The notes under the pieces are model-generated. The model did not search any database. It was not told the DNA's origin and was given only the letters and a program-made list of their open reading frames with translations. A DNA stretch of 64,000 bases from Pseudomonas tructae (lineage in GTDB: Bacteria > Pseudomonadota > Gammaproteobacteria > Pseudomonadales > Pseudomonadaceae). Position 1 is the stretch's first letter; each line of letters starts with the position of its first letter. Location: contig NZ_CP035952.1 in assembly GCF_004214895.1 (NCBI RefSeq), positions 248,001 through 312,000 on the forward strand, in the 5' to 3' direction. The position numbers and the translations under genes were made by a program. This document shows, piece after piece, positions 53,658 to 61,451 of the stretch.

Positions 53658-54552
53658 GGTTCTGTATGAAAACCTTTGAAATATCGCGGCCTGATTTTTC
53701 GTAGAGTTCTTGCCTTTTAGGCGAAGGACTTTGCTATGTCCAAGCGATACGAGTTTTCCGACGCGGAATGGGAAATAGTCGCAGACCTCTTCACCACACA
53801 TCGACGTACCGGACGCCCAAGAGTCGACGACCGTTTGATGCTCAACGGCGTGTTGTGGGTGCTGTGCTCCGGTGCAACATGGCGGGACATGCCTGATCGA
53901 TTCGGGTCATGGTCGACGGTTTATCAACGATTTCGAGACTGGCGAAATCAAGGCACCAATGCCCAAGGCCTGATCGACCTGAACACCTGGTGCATCGACT
54001 CAACAGCTGTGAGGGCCACACGTGCGTCTTCTGGAGCAGGCAAAAAAGGGGGCTGAAGAATCGACGGACCACGCACTTGGACGAAGTCGGGGTGGGCTGA
54101 CGACGAAAATTCACATGGTCAGTGACGCCCGAGGCATACCGCTTCACTTCACGCTTTCAGGCGGCCAAGCAAGCGATATTTCAAATGCCCAGTCGCTGCT
54201 GGATGGTGTCCACATACCTTCTGGTCGAGGCCGGCCACGCAAGCGCTGTCGCTGGCTCCTGGCGGACAAGGGTTATGACGCAGAGTCCTTGCGGCAGTAT
54301 TGCGACCGCTACCGGATGCAACCGGTGATTCCGCTGAGAGACATGAAACGCAAACCCAAACCGGGCTTGCCGAGGTTGATTGACAAACCCAAGTATCGAC
54401 AGCGGAACGCCATCGAACGGCTATTTGGATGACTAAAGGAGCACCGCCGATTGGGAACTCGTTACTGCAAGCTGGCGAAAAGCTTTGCTGCGATGGTCAC
54501 ACTCGCTTGCTGGCGGCGGTGCTTACGACATTACTTTTCGTACAGTGCCTAA
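53658..54552 (+). mobile_element. Decayed IS5-family (IS427-type) insertion sequence
   Basis: The left end looks like GGTTCTGTATGAAAACCTTT, next to CTAG, a common IS5-family target. It carries one interrupted transposase. I found no matching right inverted repeat after the transposase end, so the right boundary is set at the last codon and the element may be truncated there. Confidence 0.65.
53736..54552 (+). pseudogene. IS5-family transposase with frame break and nonsense codon
   Basis: The first frame (53736-54056) gives MSKRYEFSDAEWEIVADLFT through IDSTAVRATRASSGAGKKGG, the helix-turn-helix and first catalytic Asp. The second frame (from about 54045) continues AEESTDHALGRSRGGLTTKI, with LLADKGYDAESLRQY (second Asp) and RNAIERLFG (catalytic Glu). 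The join is at AAAAAAGGGGG; one base out of frame. Some IS427-group elements use recoding, so this alone need not inactivate it. A TGA at 54430-54432 replaces the expected Trp after ERLFG. The same frame then continues LKEHRRLGTRYCKLAKSFAA to a TAA at 54550. The element is therefore probably dead. Confidence 0.8.
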
Positions 54553-54969
54553 GTCGATGGATCAGCACGGAGCGAACACTCAATCGCAGCAAACCTGGCT
54601 CAAGTCTCCCCAGCACGAAACACCACGCGAGCCATATTATCGGATTGCCCAGGGCCAGTGCGCCTGGACCACGCGATATCGTTACGCTCAACGGGTCATA
54701 CGGGCTTCTTTTGTCCTGAGCGAATTCTGACACACCTGCGACGACCAAAAGCGCCAATAAGTCTTTCGCAGCCCCTTGCCGCCAGTAGAACTATTCCTGC
54801 GGTAAACCGCGGACCACAAAAAACCCGCCAAAGCGGATTTCGGTGTGGCCCCAATTGAACATAGGGCCCGTTGTGCGCAGTCGCCTTAGCCCACACGCGC
54901 GGTATCCGGCTGAATTCCTTGGCCGTCATTTCGCCCAGGTACGATAGGCTGTGCAGGATGGCATTGGGC
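54553..54969. other. Region without recognised genes between the IS and small phage-like genes
   Basis: I see no convincing plus-strand gene. On the minus strand a 102-codon frame (54696-55004) runs through a terminator hairpin and overlaps the small ORF at 54970-55065, so it is doubtful. The hairpin is listed separately. Confidence 0.4.
54816..54840 (-). terminator. Terminator downstream of the small minus-strand genes
   Basis: On the minus strand ATCCGC-TTTG-GCGGGT is followed by TTTTTT. It is a short intrinsic terminator for transcription from the small genes at 54970-55245. Confidence 0.6.
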
Positions 54970-55065
54970 TCAGCCCCGGCAATCTTCCTGGCAGCCACTA
55001 TCATCGGGTAGGGAAACTTTGGCTCCTTCAGTCTTGAGGTTGTTGCGGTGGTAGTTGCGGCTCAT
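54970..55065 (-). CDS. 31-residue hypothetical protein
   Basis: The ORF encodes MSRNYHRNNLKTEGAKVSLP followed by DDSGCQEDCRG. AAAGGACCCCC lies just upstream as a ribosome-binding site, which supports translation. It follows a 40-residue membrane protein gene by 57 bp on the same strand. Such tiny genes in series are typical of filamentous or small phage remnants, but I cannot name the family. Confidence 0.4.
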   Translation of the reverse strand: MSRNYHRNNLKTEGAKVSLPDDSGCQEDCRG

Positions 55066-55122
55066 GGGTGGGGGTCCTTTCTTTTGGGAAGTTACCGGGA
55101 ACGGCGCTCGCTGGGCTGCACT

Positions 55123-55245
55123 TTAGTAGTCGCCACCCGGCGACCAGTCCGGCGCGGCCTTCTTGCGCCGACGCCAGGCCATGAACGCCACAAACGCCAA
55201 GGTCAACCAGCCGGCAGCTTTGAGAAACATCAGGTCATCCATCAT
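55123..55245 (-). CDS. 40-residue single-span membrane protein
   Basis: The ORF gives MMDDLMFLKAAGWLTLAFVA then FMAWRRRKKAAPDWSPGGDY: one hydrophobic helix, a basic stop-transfer segment and a short polar tail. This shape recalls small membrane proteins of filamentous phages, though no homologue is identified. It reads away from the cyclase-like gene, with 79 bp between the two starts. Confidence 0.5.
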   Translation of the reverse strand: MMDDLMFLKAAGWLTLAFVAFMAWRRRKKAAPDWSPGGDY

Positions 55246-55324
55246 TGCGTTTTGCTCTGATTCCCCGGCTCTTTGGTGGCCGGTTACCTAGCGGCGCATT
55301 GCATGGCAGAACTCAGAGGACGGT

Positions 55325-56284
55325 ATGAACCAATATCAAGGCGCAGTTTTTTTCGTGGATATGTTGGGCGTCGGCGCACTCACGCAGAATCAGGTCGCCT
55401 TGACTGAAAATGATTTCAGCGCTTGGGGAATGAATCACTCTCCCCCTCCGTCTGCAAATCTTTTCTGTGGGCAGCTTCTGTCTTCGTTCAGGTCCTGCCT
55501 GGCCGCGATCAGCAGTTCCCATAAGGAGGTCAAAATCGCTCAGCTATCGGACTGCGCCTACATTTGGTCAGAGAATGTGGATGCAGTACTGGAGGCAGCC
55601 CGCGAATTTATGTGGAAATCAGTCAGCAGCGGATTGTTATCCAGAGGTGGGATCTCATACGGAGAGATTGTGGAGCCCACCAAGATCAATCGCACAATTG
55701 GTCAGTTCATTTTGGGAGGAGCAGTCACCCGGGCCGTAGGTCTTGAAAAAGCGGGCAAAGGATGCAGAGTTTTCGTTGATGATCTGATTCATCCGCAGTC
55801 GAGTGAGGCGGACCCTCTGTCCTCCAATCAACGTGCCTTCCGCGCACTCAAGAACCCGCTTGATGGGACAGTCGTGAAGGAGTTTTGCTGGTATGCAACA
55901 GGAGGCAGTAAGGCAGACTGGTCGAATGATCAGCACGTTGCTGCTGCGAATCTCATTAAGCTTATGACTGGGCTTCAATTTTCTCCGCGCTTCAACTGGA
56001 ACGAGGCTAACCACCATGGCCGCATTCAGCTGGCTTGCAGCATTGACTCTATTTCTGCAGTAACTCCTGAGTTCATCGGCAATGGAAATTACATTATAAG
56101 CAGTGAAAATTATCTTCAGCAATTAACCACCGACCGAAATCGCGGCGCATCAGAGTATCAACTTGTCCTGAACACACGGCTGGCAGATATTGATAGATTT
56201 TTTTCAAATGGAAAACAGAAAGACCCGATGCAACGATGGCTTGAGAGGAAAGAGGCACTGCTCTCTCAAGGCCCTACCGATTGA
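55325..56284 (+). CDS. Class III nucleotide cyclase-like protein (Pycsar PycC-like)
   Basis: This 319-residue protein has motifs of the class III cyclase fold seen in Pycsar cyclases. The first metal Asp lies in AVFFVDMLGVGALTQ (Asp12). The second lies in VKIAQLSDCAYIWSEN (Asp76). The glycine-rich strand is LLSRGGISYGEIVEP (107-117). A further conserved region is FILGGAVTRAVGLEKAGKGC then RVFVDD (128-153). In Pycsar systems the cyclase makes cCMP or cUMP on phage infection and activates a neighbouring effector. No TIR or membrane effector lies next to this gene; the nearest small membrane protein is on the opposite strand. Activity is therefore unproven. GAGGACGG precedes the ATG. Confidence 0.6.
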   Translation: MNQYQGAVFFVDMLGVGALTQNQVALTENDFSAWGMNHSPPPSANLFCGQLLSSFRSCLAAISSSHKEVKIAQLSDCAYIWSENVDAVLEAAREFMWKSVSSGLLSRGGISYGEIVEPTKINRTIGQFILGGAVTRAVGLEKAGKGCRVFVDDLIHPQSSEADPLSSNQRAFRALKNPLDGTVVKEFCWYATGGSKADWSNDQHVAAANLIKLMTGLQFSPRFNWNEANHHGRIQLACSIDSISAVTPEFIGNGNYIISSENYLQQLTTDRNRGASEYQLVLNTRLADIDRFFSNGKQKDPMQRWLERKEALLSQGPTD

Positions 56285-56419
56285 GAGCCGATGGGTCGAA
56301 ATGCATCCCGGGGCGACTCCCTTAGTACAATGGGGTTGGGGTTGGCGCTGACGTCGAATTGACCCAGTGGCCGATGGCACGCTGATCCAACACTGATCGG
56401 TGAAAATCCAGCACTGGTA

Positions 56420-56581
56420 ATGGTTCATAAGGTGGGAGCTTGGGTCAGCAACGTTTCAGCGAGGCAGATAGCTGCAATTGAGCCCACCGCCTGGACCCGC
56501 GCAGATATGGTCGGACCACCAAAGGATGAATTTCATTTCGCAGCCACAAAGTCGGCAAAACGGATTGCACAGGTCAATTAA
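56420..56581 (+). CDS. 53-residue ORF, possibly a gene remnant
   Basis: The frame reads MVHKVGAWVSNVSARQIAAI then EPTAWTRADMVGPPKDEFHF. It has no ribosome-binding site and no known family. It may be the 3' end of a lost gene downstream of the cyclase-like gene. Its stop lies inside the start of the tpsA terminator hairpin. Confidence 0.2.
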   Translation: MVHKVGAWVSNVSARQIAAIEPTAWTRADMVGPPKDEFHFAATKSAKRIAQVN

Positions 56582-56607
56582 GGCCGCCCCCGAACAGGAG
56601 GGCGGCC
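56582..56607 (-). terminator. Terminator after the TpsA gene
   Basis: GGCCGCCC and GGGCGGCC form a strong stem seven bases beyond the tpsA stop. On the minus strand it is followed by TTAATT. It marks the natural end of the tpsB-tpsA unit. Confidence 0.8.
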
Positions 56608-56613
56608 CGTGCC

Positions 56614-59600
56614 TCATAGTATTTTCTGGTCGATTCCGGCTTGCTGCAACTGGCTGTCACTGTGGCCGCCCAAACGCAGCGGGCCAACGTTGAACAACTG
56701 GTCCTTTTGGGTGGCTTCGTCCTGGTTGCGGGTCAGTTCCTTGATGCTGCCCGTAATCTGGGTGAGCCGCGACGTGGACAGGTTGAGCCCGACATTCGCG
56801 CGATAGTCCGAACCGGCCAGAGCCGTGCTCGTTACCTTGGAACCGCCCAATTCGACGCGACCCTCGCTGGAACCGATGCGGGCACCGGTGAGCTGGGTTT
56901 CGCCGCCGACCTGCAGATTGATTCCCTGCTGAGCGTTGATCCCTGAGGCCTGTTCCACGCGGTTCTTGCTCTCGTGGCTGACGTTCAGGTTCAAGCTGGG
57001 GGTATAGGAGGTGGTGCCGCTCTTGTCGCCGAACAGCACCTCTTCAGCGGTGTTGGCCACCTTGCTGCCGGTGGTGGTGTTCTCGCTGACCGAGCCGAGT
57101 TTGTCGACGCCCGTGTCGACTGCGTTTTCCAGCTTCTCGCGATTTGACTGGAAAGCGTCCTCTGCCTTGGCTTGCAAGGTGTCCTCAAGAGGACCTGTCG
57201 CGCCGGTTATCTTGTTCACCAGCCCAGGCTGATTTTTCTCCACCTCCAGTTTGGCGTCGAAATTGACCTGGGTGCTGTTCAGATTGTCTTGACGGCTCAG
57301 GACATTCAGATTGCCATTGATGTCTGCGTTGACCTGTTGTGCATCGATGCGTGCACCCGCCAGATGGACGTCGCCGGCGCTATTAAGGGTGAGCTCATTG
57401 GCCTTGATTACGCTGTTATGCTGAGTGACGCCTTGAGTGAAGTCGGCATCGACTTTGGCAGAGGCGTTGGTTCCAAGGTCGACCTTCGGCGAGTCATGTG
57501 CGAGTGCATCGGCCATGGTGGTTTTGCCGAGTTTGATACCGCCACCTAGGTCTACGCCCCAGTTGGAGTGTGACTGTGTGGACTGCGCTGACTCTTGGTA
57601 GATGCCTCCTTGAGTGGCTGTCAGCGTTACCTCAGGCGCCTCAATCTGCGTGCCTTGAAGGTGAATCGCATTGTCGCCTTTCGCGTTGCTCTTCAGCAGA
57701 ACTTGACCGTTGCTGTACAGCTTTGAGCCGTGTTGGGTCTGGTCATTTTCTGCGCCCTGGCCAATGTTGAAATTGGCGCTGAAGTTGACGTTTTTGCTAC
57801 TGCTCTCTTCGCCGCTGGTTTTACCGCCACCAGCCGTGAAGCCACCACCCAGGTTGCTGGCATTGCTACTGTGAGTATCGACAGCGGCCTGCAGGTCAAG
57901 CTTGCCACCGGCATTCAGACTGATATCGCCGGTGGGGTGTTCGGCATTGCCGATCTGGGTACCTTGTAATGTCAGATTACTGATACTGGTGAGCTCGACC
58001 GGTCCTTGGCCCTGGATGCTAGCGATCCGCGCCTGAGTGTCCTGTTGATTGTTGGCCTTGTGGTCCAATTGCAGGCTGGCGCCCAGATTGAAGTCCTTTT
58101 CGTTGGCGCCCGGCTTGAGGCCCAAACTCAATGAGGCGTTCCCAGTCAAGCTGGACTCACTGCTACTCTTACGGTCGTTGGCTTGCTCCAGTGCCAGTTC
58201 ACCGCCGGTCTTGATGCTTACGCCACCCAGTTTCCCGTCGAACTGGCTGCCTTCGAAGCGCCCGTCGCCTTTGAGATCAATGTTGACCCCCTGGCTGCCG
58301 GCATAGCTGCCCACTTGGGCTGTTTCGGTGCTGCTGGTTACGTTACTACTGCCGCCAGCACCGCTGCCGCGGATACTCACGTCGTTGAGGGTGTTGGTAT
58401 AAACCCGCACACCGACGGTGGCGTCCACGCTCTGCTCGCTGCTGTGCTGGGTATTGCTGGTCGCGCTGGCTTGCAGGCTACGCGCACTGATCTTCAGAGC
58501 ACCATCTGTTGCTTGGTACTGGGTGCCTTGATCGCTCATCTGGCCAGTTGCATTAACGTCTACCTGGCTGCCGCTGAGTTGGCTGACTACTGCTGTGTTG
58601 CTACTTTCGTTGAGTTGACGGTTCTGGTGACCGATGTCGATATCGAGACCCGCGTTGGGTTGCTCCAGACCATCGAATGAGCTGAGTTCATCGAAATTGC
58701 CCTGGGCTATGTCTTGAATGGCTTTCGCTACAGGCTTGGCGAGCCCTGTATATTCAACGTTGGCGCCGACATCCACACTCCAGTTGTTCTTCTTGTGGTC
58801 GCTGGTTTCGCTGTTGCGGGCGGCTTTGTTGTCGATTTCGGTGGCGTTGACCAGCAGTGTGCCTTGGGCCTTAACTTTTGCACCTTCAGTGCTAAGGCGG
58901 TTGTCGGCGTTGATGGTCAGGTTGCCCTTTGCCTCAATATTGCTGGTTTGTGCAGTGCTTTTGCTGCTGTCGTCCTGAGTCTTGTTGTGGGCAACTTCGA
59001 TACCGTTGCCAGCACGCTCGATGCCGCCTGTGTAATAGAAACCGCCGCCAGTGGTAGCGGTGTCGCTGTGTTTCTCTTGTTTGTCGTCCGAAGCCAGCAG
59101 TTGGACATTTTTCCCGCTCAGGTTAGCTGCGCCGGCCGTAGCCATTAGGGCGCTGCTTTCAATACGCAGATCCTCGTCTGCCTTGACCGTCAGGGTGCCG
59201 CCGGTGAGGCTGGAGGCCTGTTGCTGAGTACGGGTGGTGCTCTGGTTTTGCTGCTTATCCTGGTAGTGAACGCCGGCTCGGTACTGGTCGGTATCCGCTG
59301 CGTTTTCCTTGGCGTAGGTCTCTAAGCCGCGGACTTGTGTGCTGGTGCTGTTGTGCTGGGTGTTTTCGCCAGCCACGACCTTGACAGTGCCCTTGGCGCT
59401 TGCCTTTAGATCGCCCTGCGCGGTGACCTGGGAGCCGCTAACGTTCAGGTCCTCTGCACTCTTCAGTGTGAGGTTGCTATCCGAGCGCAGTTGGCTGCTG
59501 ACGGTAGTCGTGTCCTTGTGCTGCTGATGGCTTTCGTCTTTGGCGATGCCGAAGAACTTACTGTCATTGCTGTTGCTGTTGCTGTGGGAGGTGTCCTGCA

Positions 59601-61350
59601 AGCCATCGATGGTCAGTGAGCCCTGTTCGCTGATGACGCTGGCCTCGGTACCGCCCCGTGCCTGGCTGCCGCTGATGCGCACGCTGGCGGCGCGCACGAT
59701 CAGCTTGCCGTCGGCATTGACCTTGCTGCCCTGGTTCTGGGTTTTGCCCTGGTCGCCGTCGGCGTTCTTGCCGAAAAAGCCACCGCCCACCAGGTCGCCG
59801 GAGTAGCGCTGGTTGTTCTGGCTCAGCTGGCGGCTGGCGCTGTTGATGTCCACATCCTGGGCGACAAGTGTGATGTCACCCTGGCTATGCAGTTCAGCGC
59901 CCTGCAGTTGCAGTTTCTGCTTGCTGGTCAGATCCAACTGCTTGTCGCCCTCGAGCTGGCTGACGACAGTGCGTTGCTCACTGCTGGCGCTGTCCCAGTT
60001 TTCTTTCCACAGGTGCTTGCGATGCTTGCCTTGGTCGCTCTGGGTGCGGGTTTCGGTGGCCGCGGTCAGGCTCAAGTCGCCCTTGCTGTCGGCGCTCAGG
60101 CGGTTATGTGCTTTGACGTTGCTGCCCTGGATTTCAATCTCGGCGCCGGAGTTCAGTACGGCGTCGTTTTGGGCTACTACGTTGGTGCCGTGTTGGCGGC
60201 TGTCGCTGTCGGACTCGGTACGGTCGTAGGTTTCCCAGGTGATGCCGATGGTGCTGTTGTCCCACTGCTGGCGTTTTTCCTGGAGCTTGCGGCTTTCGAT
60301 AGCGCTCAGGGTCAGGTTGCGCCCGGCATCAAGCTTGACGTTGTGGCCGCTGACGTCGGTGGCGGCCAGGGTCAGGTCCTTGGCGCCGTGGAGTTCGATA
60401 TCGCCCTGGCTGCGGACTCCGGCGCGCGTGGCGTCGAGGCTGTTGGCCACGGCCTCGCCGCGGATGTCCAGATCACCGGCGGAGCTCAGCTTGACTCCGT
60501 CGCGGCCGTCCACCTGGACGGCGCCGACGCGCACCCCGGCGCCTTCAGCGGTGCTGACGATATTGATCCGCCCAGCCTGCATGGCGCCGAACAGACTGGC
60601 GTCAATGCGTTGCTCCTGGGTGAGGCGGCTCGGATCAACACTCAGGACCTTGCCAGTGGGGTAGTCCAGCTGGTTACGGCCGACGCTCACATTCAACTGG
60701 TCGAGAGCCGTGAGCTCGCCCTTGCTGTCGATGCGTGGTGCGATCAGGTTGACCGAGCCTTCGGCATTGCGCAGACCGCCTCCGTGGATATCCAACTGGC
60801 CCCGGGCGTCCTGAGTGTTGAGACCCTGCAGTTTGCCGTCCTGGAGTTCCGGGCGACCGACCACCAGGCTGGCGTTGGGGGTGTTGATGAAGCTGCCGCC
60901 ATTGACCGAGATGCCGTTGGGGTTGGCCAGCACGGAATCGGCGGCGCGGCCGAAGATTTCCTGGGCGCCATTGAGTTGTGAGGCGTTGCGGCTGATTACT
61001 TCGTTGAGAATCACGCTGGCTGCCTGGCCCTGGAATTGCTGGTTGGCCGCCAGTTGGCCGGCCAATTGCGACTGCCCGGCCTGCAGGGCGTTGTTCAAGA
61101 CCACGCCTTGGTGCCCGACGTTGTAGTCGAGGAACTGGTTGTGGGACAGGCCACCGGTATTAGGCGCGACAATGTTGACGATGGGTACGCCGCCCTGGTT
61201 TTGCAGGATCGGGATGCCACCGGGGCCTTCGACCACGGTGATGCCGTCGGCCACGGCCAGAGGCAGATGGGACGCTAGCAGCAGGCTGGCGATGGTCCAG
61301 CGTAATGTGCCCTGGGGTGAAAGGTTGAATCTATAAGTGTTGTCAGACAT
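56614..61350 (-). CDS. Two-partner secretion exoprotein TpsA (filamentous haemagglutinin type)
   Basis: This 1578-residue protein is exported through its TpsB partner. A signal region (LRWTIASLLLASHLPLAVAD) leads into the TPS domain: DGITVVEGPGGIPILQNQGG, GLSHNQFLDYNVGHQGVVLN and VLANPNGISVNGGSFINTP, with the NPNG motif. Long haemagglutinin beta-helix repeats follow to the end (for example AKDLTLAATDVSGHNVKLDA). It ends in LGGHSDSQLQQAGIDQKIL. There is no VENN or pre-toxin region, no toxin domain, and no immunity gene downstream; a terminator follows. It is thus more likely an adhesin or a CdiA-like protein lacking its toxin. The start at 61350 fits MSDNTYRFNL; one at 61383 is in frame. Confidence 0.88.
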   Translation of the reverse strand: MSDNTYRFNLSPQGTLRWTIASLLLASHLPLAVADGITVVEGPGGIPILQNQGGVPIVNIVAPNTGGLSHNQFLDYNVGHQGVVLNNALQAGQSQLAGQLAANQQFQGQAASVILNEVISRNASQLNGAQEIFGRAADSVLANPNGISVNGGSFINTPNASLVVGRPELQDGKLQGLNTQDARGQLDIHGGGLRNAEGSVNLIAPRIDSKGELTALDQLNVSVGRNQLDYPTGKVLSVDPSRLTQEQRIDASLFGAMQAGRINIVSTAEGAGVRVGAVQVDGRDGVKLSSAGDLDIRGEAVANSLDATRAGVRSQGDIELHGAKDLTLAATDVSGHNVKLDAGRNLTLSAIESRKLQEKRQQWDNSTIGITWETYDRTESDSDSRQHGTNVVAQNDAVLNSGAEIEIQGSNVKAHNRLSADSKGDLSLTAATETRTQSDQGKHRKHLWKENWDSASSEQRTVVSQLEGDKQLDLTSKQKLQLQGAELHSQGDITLVAQDVDINSASRQLSQNNQRYSGDLVGGGFFGKNADGDQGKTQNQGSKVNADGKLIVRAASVRISGSQARGGTEASVISEQGSLTIDGLQDTSHSNSNSNDSKFFGIAKDESHQQHKDTTTVSSQLRSDSNLTLKSAEDLNVSGSQVTAQGDLKASAKGTVKVVAGENTQHNSTSTQVRGLETYAKENAADTDQYRAGVHYQDKQQNQSTTRTQQQASSLTGGTLTVKADEDLRIESSALMATAGAANLSGKNVQLLASDDKQEKHSDTATTGGGFYYTGGIERAGNGIEVAHNKTQDDSSKSTAQTSNIEAKGNLTINADNRLSTEGAKVKAQGTLLVNATEIDNKAARNSETSDHKKNNWSVDVGANVEYTGLAKPVAKAIQDIAQGNFDELSSFDGLEQPNAGLDIDIGHQNRQLNESSNTAVVSQLSGSQVDVNATGQMSDQGTQYQATDGALKISARSLQASATSNTQHSSEQSVDATVGVRVYTNTLNDVSIRGSGAGGSSNVTSSTETAQVGSYAGSQGVNIDLKGDGRFEGSQFDGKLGGVSIKTGGELALEQANDRKSSSESSLTGNASLSLGLKPGANEKDFNLGASLQLDHKANNQQDTQARIASIQGQGPVELTSISNLTLQGTQIGNAEHPTGDISLNAGGKLDLQAAVDTHSSNASNLGGGFTAGGGKTSGEESSSKNVNFSANFNIGQGAENDQTQHGSKLYSNGQVLLKSNAKGDNAIHLQGTQIEAPEVTLTATQGGIYQESAQSTQSHSNWGVDLGGGIKLGKTTMADALAHDSPKVDLGTNASAKVDADFTQGVTQHNSVIKANELTLNSAGDVHLAGARIDAQQVNADINGNLNVLSRQDNLNSTQVNFDAKLEVEKNQPGLVNKITGATGPLEDTLQAKAEDAFQSNREKLENAVDTGVDKLGSVSENTTTGSKVANTAEEVLFGDKSGTTSYTPSLNLNVSHESKNRVEQASGINAQQGINLQVGGETQLTGARIGSSEGRVELGGSKVTSTALAGSDYRANVGLNLSTSRLTQITGSIKELTRNQDEATQKDQLFNVGPLRLGGHSDSQLQQAGIDQKIL

Positions 61351-61451
61351 GTGAATCTCGTTCTGAGTGGTTAAGCCTGGCATTGCTCTATCGGGTGCAG
61401 AACTTAATGGCGCTCAGGTTCGTCCTTGGTTTCAGGCTAATCAGTGGTGGT

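Noticed and set aside
54696..55004. 102-codon minus-strand frame between the IS and the cyclase homologue
   Set aside because: It runs through an intrinsic terminator hairpin and overlaps a small ORF with a better ribosome-binding site. No family is recognised.
59887..60981. 364-codon plus-strand frame inside tpsA
   Set aside because: The TpsA frame has signal, TPS domain and repeats. The opposite frame reflects its Gly/Ala/Val-rich repeats.
56614..61350. CdiA toxin with CDI immunity protein
   Set aside because: There is no VENN motif, C-terminal toxin or downstream immunity ORF. The terminator follows at once.
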